This document shows, piece by piece, positions 1 through 8,339 of a stretch of DNA of 64,000 nt. The position numbers and the translations under genes are program-made. Source of the stretch: Paenibacillus thermotolerans (GTDB taxonomy: Bacteria; Bacillota; Bacilli; Paenibacillales; YIM-B00363). Position 1 is the first letter of the stretch. Each line of letters begins with the position of its first letter. The notes beneath the pieces are model-generated. The model was not told where the DNA came from, did not search any database, and was given only the letters and a program-made list of their open reading frames with translations. Location: positions 93,311 through 157,310 of the forward strand of contig NZ_JAQZSG010000008.1 of NCBI RefSeq assembly GCF_028745515.1, in the 5' to 3' direction.

Positions 1-881
1 GCTGCCGTCAGATGCGATTTGACGCTCTCCTGCAGGCTGCGGTCCTCGTACTTCGGAATGACGGTCGGACCGAGCGTCGAAGAATATCTCACAAATATGC
101 TAGGCACATAATGTTTCATCTCGCAAAACACGCGCGCAAACATCGTGCATGCGATTTCGTCCGCGCCCGGGTAGATGAATACGCGGTCGAGCACCTCCAG
201 CTCTTCGGCGGCGAACAACAGCTTGCGCTGCTCCATCGGGCTGAAGCCGTATTTGGCGTTGTCGTCAAGCGGGATGACGAGATGATCGACGATGCCTTCC
301 GAAACGAGCTTGATCGTTTCCTCATTCACCTTGGCGTTGACCTTCCGACGGTTCAAGAAATCTTGCAGCACCTCTTGCGGGACGTCACGCTGCACCGCTT
401 CCCATTCCTGCTGCTCGTCCGCCGTTAACGGCTCGTATTGCTGCTTGTCTCGCAGCCACCCGAAGCGGTTAATATTTCTGCCGTGATATTGGTAATAGTC
501 CGGCTCTTCATCGCTGCCGTTGTACGCAGGGGCGCGCATGATCAAATTGAAAGCGTAAATTTTGAGCGACGGGTTGATTTGTTTCCATTCGCGCAGCCGG
601 CCGAGCCGTTTCATGCACTCGTCTTCGCTCAGATGATGCAGGCGCGACGGGACGATCCCGCCGTAGACGAGCATGTCCACCGATACGATTAGCCTCGACG
701 TGTCCGGAATTTGTCTTGCGATCCAATCCGAAAGCCGGTCCGCTTCTGCGGCTTGCTTCTTCTTTCCCAGCAGCTCCGAAGGCGGGGAGAGAAGAGGAAT
801 GTCCGTCATCGCCGCCAATTGAAGCGGGTACTTCGCGTTGCAAGGACGTTCATCCAGCGGCACGTAAATAATGTGCTCCAT
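1..881 (-). CDS. DUF4127 family protein, partial (C-terminus beyond left edge)
   Basis: The reading frame is open from an ATG at 881 (complement) to the window edge, giving 293 codons with no stop. The N-terminus reads MEHIIYVPLDERPCN, and the YVPLDERPCN string at residues 6-15 is the hallmark of DUF4127 proteins, which are usually about 500 residues; the C-terminal part is therefore missing here. A GGAGG sits 9 nt upstream of the ATG (891-895 complement), which fixes the start. No signal peptide is visible, so it is probably cytoplasmic. The family's biochemical role is unknown to me. It is transcribed divergently from the acetyltransferase/kinase/nanE genes, with only about 130 bp between, so shared control with that amino-sugar type cluster is plausible but inferred. 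Confidence 0.85.
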   Translation of the reverse strand, partial: MEHIIYVPLDERPCNAKYPLQLAAMTDIPLLSPPSELLGKKKQAAEADRLSDWIARQIPDTSRLIVSVDMLVYGGIVPSRLHHLSEDECMKRLGRLREWKQINPSLKIYAFNLIMRAPAYNGSDEEPDYYQYHGRNINRFGWLRDKQQYEPLTADEQQEWEAVQRDVPQEVLQDFLNRRKVNAKVNEETIKLVSEGIVDHLVIPLDDNAKYGFSPMEQRKLLFAAEELEVLDRVFIYPGADEIACTMFARVFCEMKHYVPSIFVRYSSTLGPTVIPKYEDRSLQESVKSHLTA

Positions 882-1013
882 TCGTATATACCTCCAAATC
901 AGATTACAAAAAAAGTATGGTTTAATGTCATTATACATGCTATAACTGAAATGTGGAGTTTATTTTTAATTTGTTAATAGATAAAGGAACTTTTCTCCGG
1001 TTCGAGGAAAGGG

Positions 1014-1787
1014 GTGAAGCGGTTGAGGCTTGCGGTTAACTTGGAACGATTGGTTCAAGATTTACGCCATCTCGGGCTTCAGGAAGGCGATCAAGTGCTT
1101 GTGCACAGCTCTCTCTCTTCTATCGGGCAGGTGGATGGCGGCGCGGATACAGTCATCGATGCGCTTCTTTCTGCGGTGGGGCCAAATTCCGGAACGGTGC
1201 TCGTACCGACGCTGACAGGGACCTCCAACGATTCGAAGCTGCATCCTCCGCATTTCCATGCACGGGCAAGCGGCTGCTGGACGGGGAAAATCCCGGAGAC
1301 GTTCCGCATGCGCAAGGAGGCGTCCCGCTCTCTTCACCCGACCCATTCGGTTGCGGCGATCGGCGCGGATGCCGTCAATTTGACGACAGGCCATGAGGAT
1401 TGCTGGACGCCGTGCGGCTACGGCAGCCCTTATTACCGGTTGGCCCGGAGGAAAGGGAAAATATTGCTGCTCGGCGTCACGCTTGAGTCGAACACGACCT
1501 TCCACGGCGTCGAGGAGCTGGCGGGCGTCGATTACCATCTTCAGACTGAGCCGGCCACCGTATGGATTACGGACGAGCGGGAGCGATTGATCGAACGAAC
1601 GCTGCTGCTGCACGATTGGGGAACGCCGAGAACGTTTTCCGTCATTCACGATTTGCTGCTGGAGCAAGGAATCATGCGGCGCGGCGCTGTAGGCGAAGCA
1701 CAATGCTTGATCATCGATACGGAGCCGATGCTGGAGCTGGCGCTCGAGCAGCTGCGCGGGAAGCCGAGGTTGTTTGTTCCCGAATAG
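1014..1787 (+). CDS. AAC(3)-family (YokD-like) N-acetyltransferase
   Basis: A 257-residue protein of the antibiotic NAT / aminoglycoside 3-N-acetyltransferase fold, which transfers acetyl from acetyl-CoA to an amino group. Recognisable family motifs are VHSSLSSIG (residues 30-38), SLHPTHS (106-112) and NTTFHGVE (160-167). The length is usual for the family. The start is the GTG at 1014 preceded by GAGGAAAGG; a TTG at 1023 is an alternative. It sits 26 bp upstream of a ROK sugar kinase. In this context the natural substrate may be an amino sugar rather than a drug, since many chromosomal members have no resistance role; this is inference. A resistance phenotype should not be assumed. Confidence 0.8.
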   Translation: MKRLRLAVNLERLVQDLRHLGLQEGDQVLVHSSLSSIGQVDGGADTVIDALLSAVGPNSGTVLVPTLTGTSNDSKLHPPHFHARASGCWTGKIPETFRMRKEASRSLHPTHSVAAIGADAVNLTTGHEDCWTPCGYGSPYYRLARRKGKILLLGVTLESNTTFHGVEELAGVDYHLQTEPATVWITDERERLIERTLLLHDWGTPRTFSVIHDLLLEQGIMRRGAVGEAQCLIIDTEPMLELALEQLRGKPRLFVPE

Positions 1788-1813
1788 GAATGAAAAGCGA
1801 GGAGCGTGTGCTA

Positions 1814-2764
1814 GTGAATTATGCAATAGGCGTAGATATCGGCGGGACGAAGATCCGTTTCGCCGCCGTGAATCGTCAAGGCGGCATATTGCTGGACCGC
1901 GTCGTACCGACCGAAGCGAAGAAGGGTGCGGCGCACGTCATGTCCGCGGTAATGGAAGGCATCGGCGATTTGCTCGAGGCGGCGCGGTCGTCACTTCCGG
2001 AAAGTGCGCCGGCGGGAATCGGCGTCGGCAGCGCGGGACAAATCGACTTCAATACGGGCCGTGTGGCGTTCGCCGTAGATACGCTGCCCGGCTGGACGGG
2101 GACGCCGATCCGGGACAATATCCTTACGCGCTGGAGCATGCCCGTATACGTCGACAACGACGTCAATGTCGTCGCTTTAGCCGAGATGGTATACGGCGCA
2201 GGACGCAGCCTTGACCATTTCGTATGCTTGGCGCTCGGCACGGGAATCGGCGGAGCGATCGTAACCGGCGGCGAGCTGTTGCGCGGCGTATTCGGCGGAG
2301 CGGGGGAGCTCGGCCACGTGACGGTCGACTATCGCGGACCGCGCTGCAGCTGCGGCAATTACGGCTGCGTCGAGCTGTATGCGTCCGGTACCGGCATTGC
2401 GAGAATCGCGAAGGAAGCGGCGCAGCGGCAAGGCATCGCGGACGACCGGTTTCCGGATGCGAAGGCGGTCGTTACGGAATGGCTTGCGGGAGACGCTTTT
2501 GCCGAAGCCGTAATGGAGGAGGCGGTTACCGCGCTCTCCGGAGCCGTTGCCGGCTGGATCCATACGTTTAATCCGCAGGCGGTCGTCATCGGCGGGAGCG
2601 TGGCCGAAGCCGGCGAGCCGTTCTTCCGCTTGCTGCGGGAGAAGGCCGCAGTGAGGACGTCGCCGGCGATGCGGGAAGCATGCCGCATCATTCCGGCGAC
2701 GGTCGGCAACGACTCCGGCGTCATCGGGGCCGCCGCGCAGGTTTGGCACTACGGGAAAGGCTGA
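1814..2764 (+). CDS. ROK family sugar kinase (glucokinase/NanK-like)
   Basis: A 316-residue ROK kinase, which phosphorylates a hexose or N-acyl-hexosamine using ATP. The N-terminal phosphate-binding motif DIGGTK is at residues 8-13, the active-site aspartate region is VDNDVNV near 113-119, the second phosphate loop is LGTGIGG, and the ROK zinc site is visible as His168 plus Cys178, Cys180 and Cys185. The frame is open further upstream, but the GTG at 1814 has GAGGAG 9 nt before it and gives the normal ROK N-terminus. The nanE epimerase two genes downstream suggests N-acetylmannosamine kinase activity. This cannot be separated from glucokinase on sequence alone. Confidence 0.88.
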   Translation: MNYAIGVDIGGTKIRFAAVNRQGGILLDRVVPTEAKKGAAHVMSAVMEGIGDLLEAARSSLPESAPAGIGVGSAGQIDFNTGRVAFAVDTLPGWTGTPIRDNILTRWSMPVYVDNDVNVVALAEMVYGAGRSLDHFVCLALGTGIGGAIVTGGELLRGVFGGAGELGHVTVDYRGPRCSCGNYGCVELYASGTGIARIAKEAAQRQGIADDRFPDAKAVVTEWLAGDAFAEAVMEEAVTALSGAVAGWIHTFNPQAVVIGGSVAEAGEPFFRLLREKAAVRTSPAMREACRIIPATVGNDSGVIGAAAQVWHYGKG

Positions 2765-2794
2765 TCAACCCACCTACGGATTGGATGATGCAAA

Positions 2795-4135
2795 TTGGAT
2801 AAACGGCACGCGCTTTACGGTCCCAGCATTCAAGTGGACCCGTTATTTCCGTATTATTTGAACCGTTCCTGCGACAGCATCGCGGACGAAATTGCCGTTT
2901 CCGGCTACGGAAGCGTTCATTATTTCGTCGTCAACGAAAACATCGTGAACGGCGAGCTGATCGAAGCGTTCCGGCGAAGAGGCATCGCCGTATGGGCGAT
3001 GGTGCTCGGCAACGGGACGTTCTCCACCGAGCGTTTCCCGGCCGACTGGCCGAGCTGGCAAATGGAGCTGCTGCAGGAGACGAACGACGGGTTTACGCGG
3101 TTCTCTCATTTTTGCAGCGAGTATGCCGAGTGGAAGAAAGCGGCGATGGCCAGGCTCGTGAGCGATTACCCGTTCGACGGGATCGAGATCGCGGAGCCGT
3201 ATTTTCCCGAGTGGGACGGAATCGAAAGAGGCGTATACGGAGATGTAGGCCCGCACGCTAGGCGGCGGTTTATGGAAATATACGGACTGCCGATTCCTCA
3301 CTTCCGGGATACGCAGTCGCCGAATTACTATAAGACGAATAAAGAGCTTTATGCCAAATGGGTCGAATTTCGCGTTGACGCCGTAAACGGCTTTATCGAC
3401 GAAATGATCAACGGCAAGGGAGGCGTCCGGGAAGCGCGCCCCGACATTCTCGTCGCCACGTGGTCGCTCGCTATAGACGCAGGCCCCGATTCGGCATCGC
3501 TGCTAAGGGAGCATCAAGGCTTGGATGCGCCGTCCATGGTCGCCAAGGTTCGCCCCGACATTCACTATTTCCAGACGCATTGGCCGGATTGGATAAAGGG
3601 CGAGGCCGATTTGCCCCCGAATTATATCGAGCGCTATAAGCCGTTCGCGGACGCCGTGCGCGCGATGCACCCGTCGCTTCCGCTCGCCGTACAGGCGGAT
3701 ATCGGTTCATCGACGGCGATGATCAAGAGCGCGGAATGGCTCCGGGCGTTCCAATCCCATGCGCACCGATTGGGGTTTGCGTCTTGGACCGCATACGAAT
3801 ATCATATCGGCGGGTATATGTATGAAGAGCCGCCGGTGCCCCGGTTTGCGGAGCGTCACGGTACGAACGGGATCATCGTCTCCTTCAGCAAGAGGATCGA
3901 CCCGAAGTCGGCGGAAAGCGCCGGCAGTTACGTTCTGCCGAAGCTGCCGCGCGGCATCGGCATCGAAAGCGTAAAGGTTGACGGGAATCGGCTGATCTTG
4001 AATATGAACGGGCTGCCGAAGCATCCGTTTGAAATCGAATTCGCCGGGATCACGGATACTCCGCCTCTATGGTTATATTATAAGGATCGGGAACCGAACC
4101 GGATTCCTCCGGGTTTGAAAGTCATTGTACCGTAG
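2795..4135 (+). CDS. Predicted TIM-barrel, glycoside-hydrolase-like protein
   Basis: A 446-residue protein without signal peptide or membrane segments. I do not recognise a named family. Regularly spaced short hydrophobic strands ending in acidic residues, for example YPFDGIEIAEPYFPEWDG near residues 123-140, and a late FASWTAYEYHIGG segment look like a glycosidase-type TIM barrel, followed by a small C-terminal beta domain. The start is a TTG at 2795; the two ATGs just upstream (2785, 2788) are out of frame, and the ribosome binding site is weak, so the start is uncertain. It lies 30 bp after the ROK kinase gene in the same direction, so it probably belongs to the same operon and may release or process an amino-sugar substrate. 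That role is inference. Confidence 0.6.
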   Translation: MDKRHALYGPSIQVDPLFPYYLNRSCDSIADEIAVSGYGSVHYFVVNENIVNGELIEAFRRRGIAVWAMVLGNGTFSTERFPADWPSWQMELLQETNDGFTRFSHFCSEYAEWKKAAMARLVSDYPFDGIEIAEPYFPEWDGIERGVYGDVGPHARRRFMEIYGLPIPHFRDTQSPNYYKTNKELYAKWVEFRVDAVNGFIDEMINGKGGVREARPDILVATWSLAIDAGPDSASLLREHQGLDAPSMVAKVRPDIHYFQTHWPDWIKGEADLPPNYIERYKPFADAVRAMHPSLPLAVQADIGSSTAMIKSAEWLRAFQSHAHRLGFASWTAYEYHIGGYMYEEPPVPRFAERHGTNGIIVSFSKRIDPKSAESAGSYVLPKLPRGIGIESVKVDGNRLILNMNGLPKHPFEIEFAGITDTPPLWLYYKDREPNRIPPGLKVIVP

Positions 4136-4237
4136 ATAAAACTCCCTATCGCAGAAGAGTGAAATGCAATTTATTTTGGAGGAAATATCCGTCATATTAT
4201 CGTAATAAAAAATATTATCCCTTTTTGGCCGTTCCAA

Positions 4238-4246
4238 TGGTATAAT
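4238..4246 (+). promoter_or_regulatory. Candidate extended -10 promoter for nanE
   Basis: TGGTATAAT, an extended -10 element, lies about 30 bp before the nanE start in an AT-rich 140-bp gap. No good -35 hexamer lies at the right distance, which is normal for extended -10 promoters. It suggests nanE and the next gene can be transcribed separately from the upstream genes. Confidence 0.45.
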
Positions 4247-4277
4247 AAAAATATTAAAGATGGAATTAGGTGAATAT

Positions 4278-4997
4278 ATGAGCAAAGGGATTATTCAAAG
4301 CCTCAAAGACGGTTTTGTCGTATCATGCCAAGCATTGGAGAATGAGCCCTTGTACGGCTCATCGGTTATGGCCGCAATGGCGGCTGCGGCCGAACAAGGC
4401 GGCGCCGCTGCGATCCGCGCAAACACCCCGCAAGATATAGCCGCTATTAAGAAGGCTTGTTCCTTGCCGGTGATAGGTTTATATAAAAAATCGTACCTCG
4501 ATTGCGACATTTACATTACTCCGACCATGAAGGAAGTTACCGAGGTGGTCGAAGCCGGCGCGGAAATCGTAGCGATCGACTTTACGCAGATGCCCCGCCC
4601 CGCAGGCGAATCGCTGGAGGATCTCATTGCTGCGGTTCGGGAGAATTTCCCTTCCGTATTGATCGTGGCCGACATTTCTACATTTGAAGAGGGCGTCATC
4701 GCCATGGATCTCGGCGCAGATCTCGTATCGACGACGTTGTCCGGCTATACGCCTTACAGCAAGCAGCAGGAAGATCCGGACATCGAGCTGGTGAAGCGGC
4801 TGGCCGACTTGAATCGGACTCCCGTACTTGCGGAAGGACGCATATGGACGATCGAGCAGTGCATAGAGTGCTACAAAGCCGGAGCGCATGCCGTTGTTGT
4901 AGGGACGGCGATCACTCGCCCGCAGATCATTGTAAAGCGTTATGTAGATACGATTCGCCAGCAAATTCGCTCGACGACGCTGGAACAAAGCTCGTAA
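4278..4997 (+). CDS. nanE: N-acetylmannosamine-6-phosphate 2-epimerase
   Basis: A 239-residue NanE, which interconverts ManNAc-6-P and GlcNAc-6-P in the cytoplasm during sialic acid or ManNAc catabolism. It is a TIM barrel with the expected catalytic lysine in GLYKK (Lys70/71) and catalytic glutamate in AEGRI (Glu186), and the phosphate-binding segment VVVGTAITRP near the C-terminus. Length is normal. The ATG at 4278 is chosen because AGGTGA lies 4 nt upstream and it gives the usual N-terminus; an in-frame ATG at 4260 would add six residues. No nanA (sialate lyase) is present in the window, so the pathway may start from free or conjugated ManNAc. Confidence 0.93.
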   Translation: MSKGIIQSLKDGFVVSCQALENEPLYGSSVMAAMAAAAEQGGAAAIRANTPQDIAAIKKACSLPVIGLYKKSYLDCDIYITPTMKEVTEVVEAGAEIVAIDFTQMPRPAGESLEDLIAAVRENFPSVLIVADISTFEEGVIAMDLGADLVSTTLSGYTPYSKQQEDPDIELVKRLADLNRTPVLAEGRIWTIEQCIECYKAGAHAVVVGTAITRPQIIVKRYVDTIRQQIRSTTLEQSS

Positions 4998-5034
4998 GAG
5001 GAATCAGCTTTCCGCAAAGGAGCGAAGTTAAGGG

Positions 5035-5850
5035 ATGAAAATTCATATGCTGGGCACGGCGGCCGCGGAAGGGTTTCCCGCATTGTTTTGCCGCTGCAAA
5101 CATTGCGCCCGCGCACGAGAGCTTGGGGGGCGCAACATGCGGACCCGCAGCTCCGTCATCATCGACGACTGCTTAAAGGTCGATTTCCCGCCGGATACGT
5201 TGTATCACGTCCACCGCGACGGGATCGACCTCGGCTCCATCACCGAGATGATCGTTACGCACACGCATCTGGATCATCTTCAGCCGGTCGATTTGGAGAT
5301 GCGGCTGCCGGTGTACGCGCACGAAACGGCGGACCCGCTGACGATTTACGGCCACGATGCCGTCATTCGCGCATGCAAGAGCGCCGTCAGCTCTGCCGGC
5401 GAACGGCTAGCCTTCAAGCTGATCCAGCCGTTCCAGACGTTCGAGACGAGCACGGCTCGAATTACCGCGCTCCCGGCCAATCACGACCCGAACGAAACGT
5501 GCTTGCTGTATCTCATCGAGCGGGGCGGCAAAACTCTTTTCTACTGTCACGATACGGGGCTGCTGCCGGACAGCGTTTGGGATTACCTGCAGAATAATAA
5601 CGTCAAGCTCGATGCGATTATTATGGACAGCACGAACGGAAATTTCCCGTTTACCGGCGGACATATGAATATCGAAGCGGTGATCGGGACGAAAAACCGA
5701 ATGTTCGAGCAAGGAATATTACACGAACAAAGCACTGTCATCGCGACGCATTTTTCTCATAATATCGGTTTAATGCAAGAAGATCTGGAAGCGATCTACT
5801 CGCCTGAAGGCATCGTTACGGCATACGACGGTATGATAATTCACATATAA
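5035..5850 (+). CDS. MBL-fold metallo-hydrolase (PhnP-like)
   Basis: A 271-residue metallo-beta-lactamase-fold hydrolase. The di-metal motif THTHLDHL is at residues 75-82, with further ligands in the PANHDP segment and CHDTG. A Cys cluster near the N-terminus (Cys19, Cys21, Cys24) resembles the structural zinc site of PhnP-type phosphodiesterases. PhnP cleaves cyclic ribose phosphates, but the family is broad and the substrate here is not readable from sequence. It follows nanE by 37 bp in the same direction and ends 7 bp before a bidirectional terminator, so it is probably the last gene of the amino-sugar operon. Confidence 0.8.
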   Translation: MKIHMLGTAAAEGFPALFCRCKHCARARELGGRNMRTRSSVIIDDCLKVDFPPDTLYHVHRDGIDLGSITEMIVTHTHLDHLQPVDLEMRLPVYAHETADPLTIYGHDAVIRACKSAVSSAGERLAFKLIQPFQTFETSTARITALPANHDPNETCLLYLIERGGKTLFYCHDTGLLPDSVWDYLQNNNVKLDAIIMDSTNGNFPFTGGHMNIEAVIGTKNRMFEQGILHEQSTVIATHFSHNIGLMQEDLEAIYSPEGIVTAYDGMIIHI

Positions 5851-5856
5851 CCGCAA

Positions 5857-5884
5857 AAAACGGCTGCAGCAAAGCAGCCGTTTT
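5857..5884. terminator. Bidirectional intrinsic terminator
   Basis: The arms AAAACGGCTGC and GCAGCCGTTTT flank a 6-nt loop, so either strand reads stem plus T-run. It separates two convergent genes. Confidence 0.9.
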
Positions 5885-5894
5885 CCTATGTTCA

Positions 5895-6707
5895 TCAAAG
5901 CTTGGCGATCCCGTCGCACCGGTCGAAAAATTCCGTCTGCAGCTCCAGCGCGCTCCGATCCTCTTTGATTCGCTTGACGACCTCCGCAAAATTCCGCGCG
6001 CAAAACTCCAAATACGCCTTGCCGTATTCCGCGGTGGATAAAGACGGGTCGCCCGCAATTTGGTTCGGGAACTCCATGTACCAATGAATGCCTGCGGCGA
6101 CCTTGCTTTCCGCAAGCCAACGGCCGCGACCCGTAGCTTCCCATTCTCCCGGATTCAGTCGGTCCATGTGAACGAGCGTCGGATCGATCGCCAATATTTC
6201 GGACGTTTCCATATGATCGGCATGACCGTAATCGTCAGGCGTCTCGAAATTGCTTTCGAGAGCCTGATGCTGCTCCGGCTTCAGCTCCCACAGGTCGTAT
6301 GTATAGACGACGTAATCTTTACGTTCATCGAGCATCGTCTGTGCAAAATACCGCAAAAAGTTATTGTTCCGGCCATGTCCGTTCGCAAGCACGATTTTGT
6401 TGAAGCCGTTCCGTCGGATTTCCTTGCACACCTCGCCCAGCAGCCGCATTTGCATGTCGCCGCTCAGCGCCACCGTGCCGGCATGATGCTTCACCTCCGA
6501 CACTTGACCGAAAATATAATATGGAAAAATGACGAAGGGTTCGATTGCGGCGGCCTTCTCCGCGACGTCTCTCGCGATCATCATATCGGTGCCGAGCGGA
6601 AGATGGTCGCCGTGCTTTTCCAGACAGCCGATTGGCAGAACGCATACGCGCCCCGTCGACACAACCGCCTCCTCGAACTCTTTTGCCGTTAAGTTTTCCC
6701 ATAGCAT
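5895..6707 (-). CDS. Creatininase family amidohydrolase
   Basis: A 270-residue creatininase-superfamily protein, metal-dependent enzymes that hydrolyse amide or lactam bonds outside peptides. The metal-binding motif EKHGDHLPLGTD occupies residues 30-41 and NGHG residues 108-111; a late ETSE segment may supply a further acidic ligand. The frame opens 19 codons earlier, but MLWENLTAKEF is the standard N-terminus and GGAAGGGAAAG lies before the ATG at 6707. It converges on the metallo-hydrolase gene across a shared terminator. Its substrate is unknown; proximity to the amino-sugar genes hints at a deamidation or lactam-opening step, which is inference. Confidence 0.85.
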   Translation of the reverse strand: MLWENLTAKEFEEAVVSTGRVCVLPIGCLEKHGDHLPLGTDMMIARDVAEKAAAIEPFVIFPYYIFGQVSEVKHHAGTVALSGDMQMRLLGEVCKEIRRNGFNKIVLANGHGRNNNFLRYFAQTMLDERKDYVVYTYDLWELKPEQHQALESNFETPDDYGHADHMETSEILAIDPTLVHMDRLNPGEWEATGRGRWLAESKVAAGIHWYMEFPNQIAGDPSLSTAEYGKAYLEFCARNFAEVVKRIKEDRSALELQTEFFDRCDGIAKL

Positions 6708-6790
6708 AATGCTTTCCCTTCCTTCATTTAAAAATGCCCCGCCATTTCCATACGAAAATTCCACATATAGTCACCGGAATCCTCCATTAA

Positions 6791-6818
6791 CGCAAAAAAT
6801 CCCGACTATGTCGGGATT
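6791..6818 (-). terminator. Intrinsic terminator of the iron-uptake operon
   Basis: AATCCCGAC and GTCGGGATT pair across a 3-nt loop, followed on the complement strand by a run of T. The stem overlaps the last codon and stop of the fhuF-like gene. Confidence 0.88.
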
Positions 6819-7519
6819 CGGCCCGTTCGCTCCGTAAGCGGGCAGCCTTTGCACTTGTTAGCCCCCGGAATTTGTACGCGCAGGCAGCAAGTATTGCGAA
6901 ACGGCGCGCATGAGCCGAACAGCGGGTTAACGGTATATTCATCGCCGAAGAGGGCGGCTTCGGCGGTTTGCGTAATATAATCGTAATCTTCTTTAATGAT
7001 GCGCATCCGGCCGTCATCCGAAGCTTCTTCCATCCATGTACGGTAAAAATGATGAATATATACGGCCGCGTTGTCCCATAAAATATCGGATCTTATGCCG
7101 GTAAGTCGGATCAGAGCGTTAAAGACGAGCGAAAAGTTGCCGGCGAATAATGAATGCAGCGCCGCATCCCGCATTTCGTTTCGGGAGGCCGAGGCGCGGG
7201 ACGGCAATGGAGCGGCGCCTTTTTCGTTGATGGCGAAAGGCGGGTCGCCCGGAAAAAGCAGCTCAATATCCTCAAGTGCAGCCCGTACCGGCATGTCTTC
7301 CACGCTTAGCGAGTGCAGAAAAGAAATGCAATGGGTACGGCAATACCACTTAGTGAATTGCGATGCGGTTACTTTCGGCTTGCCGCAATTCAGCGCGCGC
7401 TCGGCAACCTCCAGAATCGATCGGGCGCCTTCATCCGTTAAGAAGGCGGCTGCATCGACGGCCAAAGGAATGCTTTCTGCCGAACCTTGCAGCGCCGCTG
7501 CTTGGTTATTATTCGGCAT
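6806..7519 (-). CDS. FhuF-like siderophore-iron reductase
   Basis: A 237-residue protein ending in the FhuF-type [2Fe-2S] ligand set Cys211, Cys212, Cys223 and Cys226 (CC-x10-C-x2-C). Members reduce ferric siderophores in the cytoplasm to release iron. The rest of the sequence is poorly conserved, as is usual for the family. It is the last gene of a complement-strand operon with two FecCD permeases and their ATPase, overlapping the ATPase gene by 11 bp. The operon starts at a Fur-controlled promoter near 10.39 kb, so iron repression is expected. Confidence 0.85.
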   Translation of the reverse strand: MPNNNQAAALQGSAESIPLAVDAAAFLTDEGARSILEVAERALNCGKPKVTASQFTKWYCRTHCISFLHSLSVEDMPVRAALEDIELLFPGDPPFAINEKGAAPLPSRASASRNEMRDAALHSLFAGNFSLVFNALIRLTGIRSDILWDNAAVYIHHFYRTWMEEASDDGRMRIIKEDYDYITQTAEAALFGDEYTVNPLFGSCAPFRNTCCLRVQIPGANKCKGCPLTERTGRIPT

Positions 7520-8339
7520 GAACGCTCACCCTTTCCGGCTCGTAGCCTGCGACGTTCCGGCTGCCGATCGGAATGCACATCGGCGTCCCGTAGACGGGAT
7601 CGGCCAGCAGCACGCTTTCCATCCCGAACACGTCGCGGATGAGCCGGTCCGTGACGATTTCCGCAGGCGAGCCCTGTGCGTAAACCGCGCCTTCCGAAAC
7701 CGCGACGATGTGATGCGCGTACCGACACGCGAGATTGATGTCGTGAAGCACCATTACGATGGAGCGCTTCTCTTTCTCGTTCAGTTCTGCGAGCAAATCG
7801 AGCACCTCGATTTGATGCGACAGATCGAGATAAGTCGTCGGCTCGTCAAGAAGAATCGTATCGGTTTCCTGCGCGAGCGTCATGGCGATCCAAGCCCGCT
7901 GTCGCTGTCCTCCGGAGAGCGAATCGACCTGCTTGCCGCTATGCTCGGACATGCGGGTCGCCTGCAGCGCCTTATTGACGGCCGTTTCATCCTCGGCGGA
8001 CCATTGCTTCAGCCATGTTTGGTGTGGATAGCGGCCTTGCTTGACGAGCTGCAGCACGGTCAGCCCCTCGGGAGCCGCCGGACCTTGCGGGAGGATGGAA
8101 AGCCGTTTGGCGACTTCCTTGGTCGAATGGCGGTAAATATCTTTGCCGTCCAGCATGACGGACCCGCCTTCAGGCTTTAACAGACGGGCGAGCGAACGGA
8201 GCAGCGTCGATTTTCCGCAGCCGTTTCTCCCGATCAGCACCGTTATTTTTTGTTCGGGAATGAGCAGGTTCAACTCGCGAAATATCGGCTTTCCGTTCGC
8301 ATATCCGAGTGTCAGCTCTTTGGCTTCGAGTGCATTCAT
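7509..8339 (-). CDS. Iron-siderophore ABC transporter ATPase (FecE/FhuC-like)
   Basis: A 276-residue ABC ATPase that powers ferric-siderophore import. Walker A is GRNGCGKST (about residues 38-46), the signature is LSGGQRQRAW, and Walker B is ILLDEPTTYLD followed by the H-loop in VLHDINLA. Full length for the family. The start overlaps the end of the upstream permease gene by 4 bp, indicating translational coupling within the Fur-controlled operon. Confidence 0.95.
   Translation of the reverse strand: MNALEAKELTLGYANGKPIFRELNLLIPEQKITVLIGRNGCGKSTLLRSLARLLKPEGGSVMLDGKDIYRHSTKEVAKRLSILPQGPAAPEGLTVLQLVKQGRYPHQTWLKQWSAEDETAVNKALQATRMSEHSGKQVDSLSGGQRQRAWIAMTLAQETDTILLDEPTTYLDLSHQIEVLDLLAELNEKEKRSIVMVLHDINLACRYAHHIVAVSEGAVYAQGSPAEIVTDRLIRDVFGMESVLLADPVYGTPMCIPIGSRNVAGYEPERVSVHAE

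Noticed and set aside
1014..1787. Calling the AAC(3)-like gene an antibiotic resistance determinant
   Set aside because: Only family-level motifs are visible, and the neighbours are amino-sugar genes; resistance cannot be supported from sequence.
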